The notes beneath the pieces were generated by a model. That model saw only the letters and a program-made list of their open reading frames with translations, was not told where the DNA came from and made no database searches. From Solirubrobacterales bacterium (GTDB taxonomy: Bacteria; Actinomycetota; Thermoleophilia; Solirubrobacterales; Solirubrobacteraceae), in contig JAOPZJ010000170.1 in NCBI GenBank assembly GCA_025964155.1, positions 1 through 33,636 of the forward strand: a stretch of 33,636 nucleotides of DNA. The letters are read 5' to 3'. Positions 13,172-22,935 of this stretch are shown here, piece after piece. Each line of letters opens with the position of its first letter. The first letter of the stretch is position 1. Made by a program: the position numbers and the translations under genes.

Positions 13172-14710
13172 ATGGGATGCGAGGCCAGCGTGGAAGTAAC
13201 GAGCGTGGAAGCACCAACCGGAAGCGGCCAGGGATCGGCGCCGGGGAACAAGGGCCTCAAGGGCGGGGCCATCAGCTTCCTCTCCGGGGTCGTCATCGCG
13301 GTCGCCTCGACCGCGCCCGGCTACAGCCTCGCCGCGACGCTCGGCTTCATCGTCGCCGTCGAGGGCATCGGGGTGCAGGCGCCGGCCGTCATCCTGCTCG
13401 CCTTCATTCCGATGGGATGCATCGCGGCGGCGTACAACTACCTCAACCGCGCGGACCCCGACTGCGGCACGACGTTCGCGTGGGTGTCGACGGCGATGGG
13501 TCCGCGGATCGGCTGGATGGGCGGCTGGGCCGTGCTCGTCGCGGATGTGCTCGTCATGCCGAGCCTCGCCGCGGTGGCGGCGATCTACTCGTGTCAGCTG
13601 TTCGGCGTGGACAGCCCGTCGACCGGCGTCGTGCTGGCCATCGGCGTGGGGTGGATCGTCGTGATGACGTGGATCTGCTACATCGGGATCGAGCTGTCGG
13701 CACGGACGCAGCGGTGGCTGCTGGGCATGGAGTTCATCACCCTGCTCATCTTCGCGGTCGTCGCGCTCATCAAGGTCTACACGGGTAACCCCAAGGGGTC
13801 GATCGACCCGAGCTGGTCGTGGTTCAACCCGCTGGACATCTCCTCGTCGACCGCCATGGCCAGCGGCGTCCTGCTGGCGATCTTCATCTACTGGGGGTGG
13901 GATTCGGCGGTCAGCGTCAACGAGGAGACCGAGAACGGTTCTGAGTCCTCCGGCAAGGCGGCGGTCATCTCGACGTTCATCCTGCTCGGCATCTACGTCG
14001 TGGTGGCGACGGCCGCCCAGGCGTTCGGCGGGACGCAGTCGCTGATCGACAACCAGAGCGACGTGTTCGCCCCGATCGCCAAGGACGTCCTGGGCTCGCC
14101 GCTGGACAAGCTGCTCATCATCGCGGTGCTCACGTCGGCCTCCGCCTCGACGCAGACAACGATCCTGCCCGCCACGCGGTCCGCGCTGTCGATGGCCAGG
14201 CGCAAGGCGCTGCCCGATGGCTTCGGCACGGTGCATCCGCGCCACATGACCCCGTCGACGGCCACGATCTGGATGGGCGCGGTGTCCGGAGCCGTCTTCG
14301 CCTTCTTGGAGCTCACGAGCCAGAACCTCATCGCGGACGCCTTCACGTCGCTGGCCATGACGATCGCCTTCTACTACGGTCTGACCGGCTTCGCGTGCAC
14401 GTGGTTCTACCGCCACCACCTGTTCAAGAGCGCGAGGAACTTCCTGTACCTCGCCGTCCTCCCGCTGACGGGCGCCGCGATCCTCGCCTACGTCTTCTAC
14501 AAGGCGGTCAAGGACTACTCGGTGTCCGACGGTGGCTACGCCAAACCGTTCCTCGGGGTCGGGTCGCCCGTCGTCATCACGGCGGTCATGATCATCACGG
14601 GTCTGGTGTTGATGGCGCTGCAGTGGCGCAACAACCCCGAGTTCTTCCGGGAGAAGCCCCGGCCGATCGACCCGGCGCTGGCCGCCCAGCTGACGAAGGG
14701 CACGGCCTGA
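13172..14710 (+). CDS. APC-superfamily amino acid permease
   Basis: This is a 512-residue polytopic membrane protein with about 12 hydrophobic segments. After a soluble Gly/Ser-rich N-terminus come GAISFLSGVVIAVASTAPGYSLAATLG (first helix with the unwound-substrate region), conserved charged loops, and ILPATRSALSMARRKALPDGFGTVHPRH, a loop typical of the APC family. Substrate cannot be told; amino acids or polyamines are likely. The ATG at 13172 is the first after the predicted transcript start. A GTG at 13190 has a GAGG ribosome site five bases ahead and is a serious alternative. Its stop overlaps the next gene's ATG (TGATG), and permease plus universal stress domain is a common pairing. Confidence 0.9.
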   Translation: MGCEASVEVTSVEAPTGSGQGSAPGNKGLKGGAISFLSGVVIAVASTAPGYSLAATLGFIVAVEGIGVQAPAVILLAFIPMGCIAAAYNYLNRADPDCGTTFAWVSTAMGPRIGWMGGWAVLVADVLVMPSLAAVAAIYSCQLFGVDSPSTGVVLAIGVGWIVVMTWICYIGIELSARTQRWLLGMEFITLLIFAVVALIKVYTGNPKGSIDPSWSWFNPLDISSSTAMASGVLLAIFIYWGWDSAVSVNEETENGSESSGKAAVISTFILLGIYVVVATAAQAFGGTQSLIDNQSDVFAPIAKDVLGSPLDKLLIIAVLTSASASTQTTILPATRSALSMARRKALPDGFGTVHPRHMTPSTATIWMGAVSGAVFAFLELTSQNLIADAFTSLAMTIAFYYGLTGFACTWFYRHHLFKSARNFLYLAVLPLTGAAILAYVFYKAVKDYSVSDGGYAKPFLGVGSPVVITAVMIITGLVLMALQWRNNPEFFREKPRPIDPALAAQLTKGTA

Positions 14711-15129
14711 TGGCCAACACGCTCGTGGTGGGCTACGACGGGACCGACGGCGCCCGCGCCGCGCTGGACGAGGCGCTACGCCTCGCCGCCGACCTGGATG
14801 CCGGCGTGCACCTCGTGTTCGCGTTCGAGGCGCCGCGCACGGGTGGGGAGTTGCACGACCTGGACGACGCGATCGCCCAGCGTGGGAAGACCATGCTGGA
14901 GCACGGCGTGCACCAGGCTGCGGCCGCGGGGGCAAAGGTGACGACGGCCTTGCTGAAGGCCGACCCCGCCGACGGCCTGATCGGGGCGGCAGGCGAGGTC
15001 GACGCCCGCTACATCGTCGTCGGTTCCTATGGCGAACGCCCGCTGAAGAGCGCACTGGTGGGTTCCACGCCCACGCGCCTGCTGCATCTGTCGGACCGCC
15101 CGGTCCTGGTCGTGCGCGCACCCGAGTAG
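14710..15129 (+). CDS. Universal stress protein (UspA family)
   Basis: This 139-residue single-domain USP starts MANTLVVGYDGTDGARAALDEAL, the usual first strand and helix, and ends with the ATP-binding pattern GSYGERPLKSALVGSTPTRLLHLSDRPVLVV, i.e. G-x2-G-x9-G-S. It therefore probably binds ATP. Its ATG overlaps the permease stop by one base, so the two are co-translated. USP domains are often fused to or encoded with transporters, where they are thought to adjust transport; that role is inferred here. The ORF track starts the frame at 14395 within the permease, which is a shadow. Confidence 0.92.
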   Translation: MANTLVVGYDGTDGARAALDEALRLAADLDAGVHLVFAFEAPRTGGELHDLDDAIAQRGKTMLEHGVHQAAAAGAKVTTALLKADPADGLIGAAGEVDARYIVVGSYGERPLKSALVGSTPTRLLHLSDRPVLVVRAPE

Positions 15130-15132
15130 GTT
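15127..15132 (+). promoter_or_regulatory. Leaderless-type -10 overlapping the usp stop codon
   Basis: TAGGTT includes the TAG stop of the stress protein gene and sits six bases before the next ATG at 15139. This suggests separate, leaderless expression of the dehydrogenase. Confidence 0.45.
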
Positions 15133-15138
15133 TGCGCC

Positions 15139-16140
15139 ATGCGCGTCGTCGTCATCACCACCCATGGCACCTACGACGTCCTGCAGGTGCAGGAACGTCC
15201 TGACCCGGTATGCGGGCCCGGTCAGGTGCGGATCGAGGTGAAGGCCGCGGGCGTGAACTTCGCGGACGTCATGGCGCGCATCGGGCTGTACCCCGACGCG
15301 CCGAAGCCACCGTGCGTCGTGGGCTACGAGGTCAGCGGCCTCGTCGCCGAGGTCGGCGACGGGGTGGACCGCTTCGCCGTCGGTGACCGCGTGATGGCGG
15401 GCACGCAGTTCGGCGGCTACGCCGAGCAGGTCGTCGTCCCCACCGGCGACGTCGTCCCGCTGCCGGACGCGCTGAGCTTCGAGCAGGGCGCCGCGATCCC
15501 GGTGAACTACGCGACGGCCTGGGCGGGCCTGGTCGGCTACGGCAGCCTGCGCGCGGGAGAGCGGGTGCTCCTGCACGCCGCGGCCGGTGGCGTCGGCATC
15601 GCCGCCACGCAGATCGCCCGACGGCACGGCGCGGAGGTGTGGGGGACCTCCTCACCGTCCAAGCACGAGGCGATCCGCGGCTTCGGCGTGCAGCACCCGC
15701 TGGACTACACCCGCAAGGGCTGGGAGCGAGGCCTGTCGTCCTTCGACCTCATCATGGACGCGATCGGCGGCGCGAGCCTGCGCCGCAGCTACAAGATGCT
15801 GCGGGCCGGGGGCCGGGTCGTGGCGTTCGGGGCCTCGTCGGTCGTCGCCGGGGAGAAGCGCTCGCTGCTGAAGGCAGCACCCCAGGCGCTGCAGATGGTC
15901 CGCGGCTTCAACCTCATGGACCAGATGGGCGAGTCCAAGACCGTGATCGGACTGAACATGCTCACGCTGTGGAAGGACCGGGGGACCCTCGAGCCGTGGG
16001 TGACCCCGCTGCTTGACCTCATGGCCGACGGCACGATCCAGCCCGTCGTCTCCGACGCCGTGCCGTTCGAGCGGGCCGGCGAGGCACACCGGATCCTCAC
16101 CGAGCGCCGCAACATCGGCAAGGTCGTGCTCGTTCCCTGA
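15139..16140 (+). CDS. NADPH:quinone reductase-like zinc-free MDR dehydrogenase
   Basis: The 333-residue protein belongs to the medium-chain dehydrogenase/reductase superfamily, nearest in feel to quinone reductases and VAT-1-like proteins. It has the substrate-domain segment KAAGVNFADVMARIGLYP, GYEVSGLVAEVGDGVDRFAVGDRV, and the nucleotide motif HAAAGGVGIAATQIA (AxxGxxG, NADPH type). The cysteine cluster for structural zinc is absent, as in quinone reductases. The C-terminal part retains the MDR ending FERAGEAHRILTERRNIGKVVLVP. The physiological substrate is unknown. It lies between the permease pair and the leuA leader, with no clear link to either. Confidence 0.88.
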   Translation: MRVVVITTHGTYDVLQVQERPDPVCGPGQVRIEVKAAGVNFADVMARIGLYPDAPKPPCVVGYEVSGLVAEVGDGVDRFAVGDRVMAGTQFGGYAEQVVVPTGDVVPLPDALSFEQGAAIPVNYATAWAGLVGYGSLRAGERVLLHAAAGGVGIAATQIARRHGAEVWGTSSPSKHEAIRGFGVQHPLDYTRKGWERGLSSFDLIMDAIGGASLRRSYKMLRAGGRVVAFGASSVVAGEKRSLLKAAPQALQMVRGFNLMDQMGESKTVIGLNMLTLWKDRGTLEPWVTPLLDLMADGTIQPVVSDAVPFERAGEAHRILTERRNIGKVVLVP

Positions 16141-16159
16141 AAGGCTGTGAGGGATGCGC

Positions 16160-16165
16160 TACATT
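16160..16165 (+). promoter_or_regulatory. Candidate -10 of the leuA transcript
   Basis: TACATT lies nine bases before the leader-peptide ATG at 16175, so the leader peptide would sit at the very 5' end of the mRNA. An in-frame ATG at 16154 lies before this hexamer and would not be transcribed. Confidence 0.5.
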
Positions 16166-16174
16166 GAGCCACGC

Positions 16175-16222
16175 ATGTCGCCTCGGTCGTCTCTTCGCCT
16201 GCTTCTCCTCCTTCCCCGCTAG
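16175..16222 (+). CDS. leuL: Leucine-rich leader peptide of leuA
   Basis: A 15-codon ORF reads MSPRSSLRLLLLLPR and stops at TAG. Six of 15 residues are leucine, five in a row, encoded by CTT, CTG, CTT, CTC, CTC, CTT. CTT is expected to be rare in a genome this GC-rich, so its use here suggests a sensor for charged tRNA-Leu. The ORF is too short for the track. It lies 89 bp before leuA, right after a promoter-like hexamer. This is the layout of an attenuation leader; leucine leaders before leuA are established in actinobacteria. The peptide itself probably has no other function. Confidence 0.85.
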   Translation: MSPRSSLRLLLLLPR

Positions 16223-16274
16223 GGGAATGCATCAGCGCGTGGCGGCCGCCTGAAGCCGCGAACCATTGGAGAAG
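16202..16274 (+). promoter_or_regulatory. Attenuator-like leader structures before leuA
   Basis: The leucine codons CTTCTCC (16202-16208) are the perfect complement of GGAGAAG (16268-16274). Within the loop lie a perfect hairpin TTCCCC-gcta-GGGGAA (16212-16227), spanning the leader stop codon, and GCGGC...GCCGC (16242-16259). A ribosome paused on the leucine codons would block the long-range pairing, so leader translation and mRNA folding are linked. No T-tract is seen, so the outcome could be Rho-dependent termination or control of leuA translation. The detailed mechanism is inferred. Confidence 0.65.
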
Positions 16275-16310
16275 ACCGAAGGACAAGCCCCAGAAAGGCA
16301 CCGATACGAC

Positions 16311-17942
<1,632 letters not shown>

Positions 17943-17944
17943 AA

Positions 17945-18036
17945 GCGAAAAGCCGCGCCCGGGAGGCGTGCTTCCCGGGCGCGAACTCGCCGACGGAAAA
18001 CGAGCCCCCTGGGGCGAGGCTTTTCGCGGGCTCGTT
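17945..18036 (+). terminator. Complex inverted-repeat region after leuA
   Basis: Three perfect pairings occur in 92 bp. CGCGCCCGGGA/TCCCGGGCGCG (17954-17983, 11 bp) lies inside GCGAAAAGCC/GGCTTTTCGC (17945-17954 with 18018-18027, 10 bp), and AACGAGCCC/GGGCTCGTT (17999-18007 with 18028-18036, 9 bp) crosses the second. The first hairpin starts 12 bp after the leuA stop and looks like a terminator. The crossing pairs must be alternatives or a pseudoknot. The last arm ends 19 bp before the next start. Confidence 0.6.
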
Positions 18037-18054
18037 CGCGCGCATTGGGAGACC

Positions 18055-19302
18055 ATGAAGGCCGTGGACGAGGTCGAGGCCGCCCTCGCCGCTCTGAACG
18101 ACGCCGCGCTCATCGCTGACCTGCGGGCGCTCGTGGCGACCGCGAGCGTCACCGGTGACGAGCGTGAGGTGATGCAGCTGGCGGCCGCGCAGGCCCGGCG
18201 GGCCGGGCTCCACGGGGTGCAGGTCGTCGCCTATGACCTGGACGCGGTCCGCGCGGATGCCGATCACCCGGGCGAGGAGGCGGACCGGACCGAGCTCGTG
18301 AACGTGCGAGCCCGCCTGGAGGGCGCCACCGCCGGCGCGCCGCTCCTCGCCCTCTGCGCGCACCTGGACGTGGTGGGCCCCGGCACGACGCCATGGGCGC
18401 ACGGGTCCCCGTGGTCGGCGGTCGTGGAGGACGGCCGGCTCTACGGGCGCGGCAGCGCCGACATGAAGGCAGGCTTCGCGGCGGCCCTGCACGCGCTGCG
18501 CGCGGTCAGCGCGGCCGGTGTCGTCCCGCGCTGCGCGGTGGAGCTCCTGGGGGTCTCCTCGGAGGAGGACGGCGGCCTCGGGGCGTTCGCGGCCCTGCGC
18601 GAGGATCCCGGTTACGCCGCGTGCGTCGTCCCCGAGCCCACGGGCTTCGACGTCGTCTGCGCCCAGGCGGGCGCGATCACCTTCACCGGCGTCGTGCACG
18701 GCGTGGCCGCCCACGCCGCGCATCGCCTGAAAGGCGCCAGCGCCATCGACCGCTACCTGCCCGTCCACGCGGCGCTGCACGCGCTGGAGGCAGAGCTCAA
18801 CACGAGCGTGGACCACGCGCTGATGGCGGCGCTCGAGCTGCCCTACCCCGTGCTCGTGGGCCGGGTCGCCGCCGGCGACTGGTCCTCCTCGGTCCCCGAC
18901 CGCCTGGAGTTCGAAGGCCGGGCGCCGGTGCGGGTCGGGGAGACGCTGGAGCAGGCACGCCGCGCCGTCGAGGCGGCGATCATCGGGGCCGGCGACGGTC
19001 ACGTGGGGCTGCGCTGGTCCGGCGGGCAGTTCGCGTCCGCCGCGACGGCGGTCGACCATCCGCTCACGCAGCTCGTGCAGCGCGCCGCGAGCACCGTGAC
19101 CGGCGCGACCAGCAGGGTCACGGGCGTGCCGTGGGGCGCCGACATGCGGCTGTTCGCGGAGCGCGGGATCCCGACGGTCATGTGCGGCACGAGCGGGATC
19201 GAGCGCGCACACGCCGTCGACGAGTACGTCGCGACCGACGAAGTGCTCGCGCTCGCCCGGACGCTCGTCCGCGTCATCTGTGGTTTCGAAACCGCCGCCT
19301 GA
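18055..19302 (+). CDS. M20 family metallopeptidase/deacylase (ArgE/DapE-like)
   Basis: This zinc hydrolase family cleaves N-acyl amino acids or dipeptides; examples are acetylornithine deacetylase and succinyl-diaminopimelate desuccinylase. The 415-residue protein keeps all expected residues: His103 and Asp105 in CAHLDVV, Asp136 in GSADMKAG, Glu170 and Glu171 in SSEEDGG, Glu194 in VPEPTG, and His386 in ERAHAVDEY. An inserted dimerisation domain lies near 200-300. The exact substrate cannot be read. I used ATG 18055 because the track's start at 17968 lies inside the inverted-repeat region; a GGGAG stretch is four bases ahead. It sits between leuA and the regulator gene. Confidence 0.9.
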   Translation: MKAVDEVEAALAALNDAALIADLRALVATASVTGDEREVMQLAAAQARRAGLHGVQVVAYDLDAVRADADHPGEEADRTELVNVRARLEGATAGAPLLALCAHLDVVGPGTTPWAHGSPWSAVVEDGRLYGRGSADMKAGFAAALHALRAVSAAGVVPRCAVELLGVSSEEDGGLGAFAALREDPGYAACVVPEPTGFDVVCAQAGAITFTGVVHGVAAHAAHRLKGASAIDRYLPVHAALHALEAELNTSVDHALMAALELPYPVLVGRVAAGDWSSSVPDRLEFEGRAPVRVGETLEQARRAVEAAIIGAGDGHVGLRWSGGQFASAATAVDHPLTQLVQRAASTVTGATSRVTGVPWGADMRLFAERGIPTVMCGTSGIERAHAVDEYVATDEVLALARTLVRVICGFETAA

Positions 19303-19319
19303 GCACCGCGCAATACAGA

Positions 19320-19337
19320 TGTACGTGATAACGTACA
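19320..19337. promoter_or_regulatory. Perfect inverted-repeat operator at the regulator promoter
   Basis: TGTACGT-gata-ACGTACA is a perfect 7+7 inverted repeat. It overlaps the likely -10 hexamer TAACGT (19329-19334), ten bases before the regulator ATG at 19345. Position and symmetry fit autorepression by the dimeric XRE-cupin protein, or by another dimeric repressor. Confidence 0.7.
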
Positions 19338-19344
19338 GACGGCC

Positions 19345-19932
19345 ATGGCGACCATCGACGACTTCGAGGCGGCGATCCACATCGGGCCGCGCGTGCGCGC
19401 CCTGCGCGAGGCGATGGACCTGAGCCTGCGGGACCTCGCCGAGCGCTCCGGCGTGAGCGCCCCGATGCTCAGCCAGGTCGAGCGCGCGGAGACGAGCCCG
19501 ACGCTCGCCGTCGCCGGGCGCATCGCGCACGGGCTGGAGCTCAAGCTCAGCCAGTTGCTGCGCCTCGACGAGTCCGAGACCGTCTCGATCGTCCGGGCAG
19601 GGGAGCGCCGACGCGGCGGGGCGGGCAAGCACACGTTCGAGATCCTCACCGCCCCGCTACCCGGCCAGCGGGCTGAGCTCAGCCGTCACCTGCTGGCGCC
19701 CGGCGCCCAGACCGGCGGCCCCGGCGACCCGCCGATGCACGAGGCCGGCAGCCGCGAGATCACGGTCGTCGAGCGCGGCGAGGCCGTCCTCGTCATCGAC
19801 GCAAGCCGACACCACCTCCACACCGGCGACTGCGTCACCTTCGACGCCGATCTGCCCCACCACTTCGAGAACCCGACCCAAGAGGAGACTGCCCTGCTGA
19901 ACGTCGTGTCAGCCGGGCTGCGCCGCTCATGA
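19345..19932 (+). CDS. XRE-family HTH regulator with C-terminal cupin sensor
   Basis: The 195-residue protein has an N-terminal helix-turn-helix ([38 protein letters not shown] in pieces, residues about 15-50) and a cupin-type ligand-binding barrel ([40 protein letters not shown], residues about 120-185). This architecture is common among regulators of amino-acid, polyamine or sulfur metabolism. It is probably autoregulated through the inverted repeat at its own promoter. It follows the M20 gene by 42 bp and precedes leuC by 52 bp on the same strand, so control of either neighbour is plausible but unproven. The ligand is unknown. Confidence 0.92.
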   Translation: MATIDDFEAAIHIGPRVRALREAMDLSLRDLAERSGVSAPMLSQVERAETSPTLAVAGRIAHGLELKLSQLLRLDESETVSIVRAGERRRGGAGKHTFEILTAPLPGQRAELSRHLLAPGAQTGGPGDPPMHEAGSREITVVERGEAVLVIDASRHHLHTGDCVTFDADLPHHFENPTQEETALLNVVSAGLRRS

Positions 19933-19984
19933 GCACACCCAAGAAGCAATCTCAAGTCCCCGCGCGACACGTTCGGGTCCTGAG

Positions 19985-21334
19985 ATGAGTTCCAAGACGT
20001 TGTTCGACAAGATCTGGGACGCCCACGAGGTGGTTTCCGGCCTCATCTACATCGACCTGCACCTCGTGCACGAGGTCACGTCGCCACAGGCGTTCGACGG
20101 CCTGCGCCTCGCCGGGCGCGGCGTCCGCCGGCCCGACCGCACGCTCGCCACCGCGGATCACAACACGCCGACCGACGGCACGCCGACGGCCAAGCTCATC
20201 AAGGACCAACTGAGCCGCAAGCAGGTGGAGACCCTCGAGGAGAACTGCGCGGAGTTCGGCGTGCCGATCTACTCGCTGGGCTCCGACAAGCAGGGCATCG
20301 TCCACGTCATCGGCCCGGAGCTCGGGGTGACCCAGCCGGGCATGACGATCGTCTGCGGCGACTCGCACACCGCCACGCACGGCGCGTTCGGCGCGCTGGC
20401 CTTCGGCATCGGCACCTCCGAGGTCGAGCACGTGCTGGCGACGCAGACGCTGGGTCAGGTCAAGCCCAGGTCGATGCGCATCTCCTACGAGGGTCAGCTC
20501 GGTCCCGGCGTCACGGCCAAGGACCTCATCCTCGGCACGATCGGCCAGATGGGCGTCGACGGCGCCGGCGGCCACGTCGTGGAGTTCGCGGGCCCCGCGA
20601 TCGAGGCACTCTCGATGGAGGGCCGCATGACCGTCTGCAACATGACGATCGAAGGGGGCGGCCGCGCGGGCATGATCGCCCCGGACGAGAAGACCTACCA
20701 GTGGCTGCGCGATCGCGGGGTGCAGGTGGACGACGCGTGGGCCGACCTCAAGACGGACGAGGGCGCGACCTTCGACCGTGAGATCGTCGTCGACGCGTCC
20801 GCGCTGAGCCCGCAGGTCACGTGGGGCACGACCCCCGAGATGGTCGTCGCCGTCAGCGAGGCGGTCCCCGCGCCGCAGGACGCGGGCGACCAGCGCGCTC
20901 TGGAGTACATGGCGCTGGAGGCGGGCACGCCGATGACGCAGATCAAGCTCGATCGCGTCTTCATCGGCTCGTGCACGAACTCCCGCATCGGGGACCTGCG
21001 CGCCGCGGCGTCGATGATCGGGGGCAAGAAGGTCGCCGACGGCGTCATCGCGATGGTCGTCCCGGGCTCACAGCAGATCAAGGCCCAGGCCGAGGCCGAG
21101 GGTTTGGACGAGGTCTTCAAGGCGGCCGGCTTCGACTGGCGCGTGGCGGGGTGCTCGATGTGCCTCGGGATGAACCCGGACGTCGCGGCGCCGGGCGAGC
21201 GCGTGGCCTCGACCTCCAACCGCAACTTCGAGGGACGTCAGGGCCGCGGCGCCCGCAGTCACCTCGTCTCCCCGCAGATGGCCGCCGCGGCCGCCATCGA
21301 GGGCCACTTCGTCGACATCCGGAACTGGAGCTAG
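19985..21334 (+). CDS. leuC: 3-isopropylmalate dehydratase large subunit
   Basis: LeuC with LeuD isomerises 2-isopropylmalate; the same complex acts on citramalate. The 449-residue product has the three 4Fe-4S cysteines Cys330 (IGSCTNSR), Cys390 and Cys393 (GCSMCLGMN), plus [22 protein letters not shown] and the ending [22 protein letters not shown]. The ATG at 19985 has no good Shine-Dalgarno sequence and no clear -10 in the 52-bp gap after the regulator; an imperfect hairpin (about 19952-19984) lies right before the start. It may be co-transcribed with the regulator. leuD starts four bases after its stop. Confidence 0.97.
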   Translation: MSSKTLFDKIWDAHEVVSGLIYIDLHLVHEVTSPQAFDGLRLAGRGVRRPDRTLATADHNTPTDGTPTAKLIKDQLSRKQVETLEENCAEFGVPIYSLGSDKQGIVHVIGPELGVTQPGMTIVCGDSHTATHGAFGALAFGIGTSEVEHVLATQTLGQVKPRSMRISYEGQLGPGVTAKDLILGTIGQMGVDGAGGHVVEFAGPAIEALSMEGRMTVCNMTIEGGGRAGMIAPDEKTYQWLRDRGVQVDDAWADLKTDEGATFDREIVVDASALSPQVTWGTTPEMVVAVSEAVPAPQDAGDQRALEYMALEAGTPMTQIKLDRVFIGSCTNSRIGDLRAAASMIGGKKVADGVIAMVVPGSQQIKAQAEAEGLDEVFKAAGFDWRVAGCSMCLGMNPDVAAPGERVASTSNRNFEGRQGRGARSHLVSPQMAAAAAIEGHFVDIRNWS

Positions 21335-21338
21335 AGCC

Positions 21339-21899
21339 ATGGATCCCGTCAGCACCATCGAGGGCGCCATCACGTTCGTCGACCAGGAGGACGTCGACAC
21401 CGACCAGATCATCCCGGCGCGCTACATGAAGCGCGTCGAGCGGACCGGTTTCGGCGAGTACCTCTTCCACGAGTGGCGCGCCAACGGCTATGACCTGCCC
21501 GCCAACCCGATCCTTGTCGCCGGGGAGAACTTCGGCTGCGGATCCAGCCGCGAGCACGCTCCGTGGGCGCTCCTGGACTACGGGTTCGTCGCGCTCATCT
21601 CGCCGCGCTTCGCCGACATCTTCCGCAACAACTGCACGAAGAACGGCATGCTGCCGATCGAGCTGCCCAAGGAGCAGTGCGACGAGATCGTCCGGCGCGG
21701 CAAGGCGAAGATCGACCTCGAGGCGCAGACCGTCGACGAGTTCTCCTTCGCCATCGATCCGCAGATCAAGCATCGCCTGCTCAACGGCCTGGACGACATC
21801 TCGCTGACGCTGGCCCAAGTCGACGCGATCGAGGCCTACGAGTCTGGCCGCGAACGCAGCGGTCCTGACACGACCGCGCTGACCGGGGCCGGCGTATGA
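21339..21899 (+). CDS. leuD: 3-isopropylmalate dehydratase small subunit
   Basis: LeuD is the swivelling small subunit that completes the LeuC active site. The 186-residue protein has the family landmarks DVDTDQIIPARYMKRVERTGFGEYLF, ENFGCGSSREHAPWALLDYGF, and FADIFRNNCTKNGMLPIEL. A GGAG ribosome site lies eight bases before the ATG and overlaps the end of leuC. Its stop overlaps the leuB start by four bases (ATGA). Length is normal and nothing is missing. Confidence 0.97.
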   Translation: MDPVSTIEGAITFVDQEDVDTDQIIPARYMKRVERTGFGEYLFHEWRANGYDLPANPILVAGENFGCGSSREHAPWALLDYGFVALISPRFADIFRNNCTKNGMLPIELPKEQCDEIVRRGKAKIDLEAQTVDEFSFAIDPQIKHRLLNGLDDISLTLAQVDAIEAYESGRERSGPDTTALTGAGV

Positions 21900-22933
21900 C
21901 CCATGTCGTCACGCTGCCGGGCGACGGCATCGGGCCCGAGATCATGGTGCCGGCGGTGCAGCTGCTGCAGCACTTCGTCCCCGACGTCACCGTCGAGGAG
22001 CACGTCTTCGGCGGCGCGTCGATCGACGCGCACGGCACGGCGCTGACCGACGACACCCTCGCGGCCTGCCGGCAGGCCGACGCCGTCCTGCTGGCTGCTG
22101 TCGGCGGTCCCAAGTGGGACACGACGAACCCGGACGACCCACGTCCCGAGCAGGGCCTGCTCGGCCTGCGCAAGGCGCTCGGGCTCTTCGCCAACCTCCG
22201 TCCGGTGCGCCCGCTGCCGGCGCTCTATGACTCAAGCCCGCTCAAGCGCGAGCGGATCGAGGGCACCGACCTCCTCGTCGTGCGCGAGCTCACCGGCGGC
22301 ATCTACTTCGGCGACAAGACGCGCACGGACACCGACGCGTCGGACCTGTGCCACTACACGGTGGATGAGGTGGACCGCATCGCCCGCGTCGCGTTCGAGG
22401 CCGCCAGGCGGCGGCGAGGGAGCGTGGCATCGGTCGACAAGGCCAACGTCATGGAGACCTCGCGCCAGTGGCGCCAGGTCGTCCACGCGGTCCACGCCGC
22501 CGACTACGCCGACGTGCTGCTCACCGACGTACTCGTCGACAACGCCGCGATGCAGCTCGTCTCGCGCCCGGCGGACTTCGACGTGATCGTCACCGAGAAC
22601 CTCTTCGGCGACATCCTGAGCGACGAGGCCGCGATGATCACCGGGTCGATCGGGATGCTGCCGTCCGCGTCGCTGGGCAACGGCGCCGGCCCCGGGCTGT
22701 TCGAGCCCGTCCACGGATCGGCGCCGGACATCGCGGGCACCGGGGCCGCCAACCCCCTGGCCATGTTCCTGTCGCTCGCCATGCTGCTGCGGCACGGGCT
22801 GTCGCTCGACGCCGAGGCGCTCGCCCTGGAGGCGGCCGTCGACCGCGCGCTGGACGACGGGCTGCGCACCCGCGACCTCGGCGGGAACGCCGGTACGGAG
22901 GAGGCGACCGCTGCGGTGCTCGCCCACCTGTAG
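21896..22933 (+). CDS. leuB: 3-isopropylmalate dehydrogenase
   Basis: LeuB oxidatively decarboxylates 3-isopropylmalate, and 3-methylmalate in the citramalate route. The 345-residue protein begins THVVTLPGDGIGPEIMVPAV, has the substrate-arginine region (ELTGGIYFGDKTRTDTDASD), the SVDKANVMETSRQWR lysine segment, the metal-binding aspartates in LVDNAAMQLV and DILSDEAAMI, and the NAD-binding HGSAPDIAGTGAANPLA. Its ATG overlaps the leuD stop by four bases. It is the last gene of leuCDB; decayed DNA follows. Confidence 0.97.
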   Translation: MTHVVTLPGDGIGPEIMVPAVQLLQHFVPDVTVEEHVFGGASIDAHGTALTDDTLAACRQADAVLLAAVGGPKWDTTNPDDPRPEQGLLGLRKALGLFANLRPVRPLPALYDSSPLKRERIEGTDLLVVRELTGGIYFGDKTRTDTDASDLCHYTVDEVDRIARVAFEAARRRRGSVASVDKANVMETSRQWRQVVHAVHAADYADVLLTDVLVDNAAMQLVSRPADFDVIVTENLFGDILSDEAAMITGSIGMLPSASLGNGAGPGLFEPVHGSAPDIAGTGAANPLAMFLSLAMLLRHGLSLDAEALALEAAVDRALDDGLRTRDLGGNAGTEEATAAVLAHL

Positions 22934-22935
22934 CA

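Noticed and set aside
16154-16174. Upstream in-frame ATG for the leucine leader peptide
   Set aside because: It precedes the likely -10 hexamer, so it should not be in the transcript.
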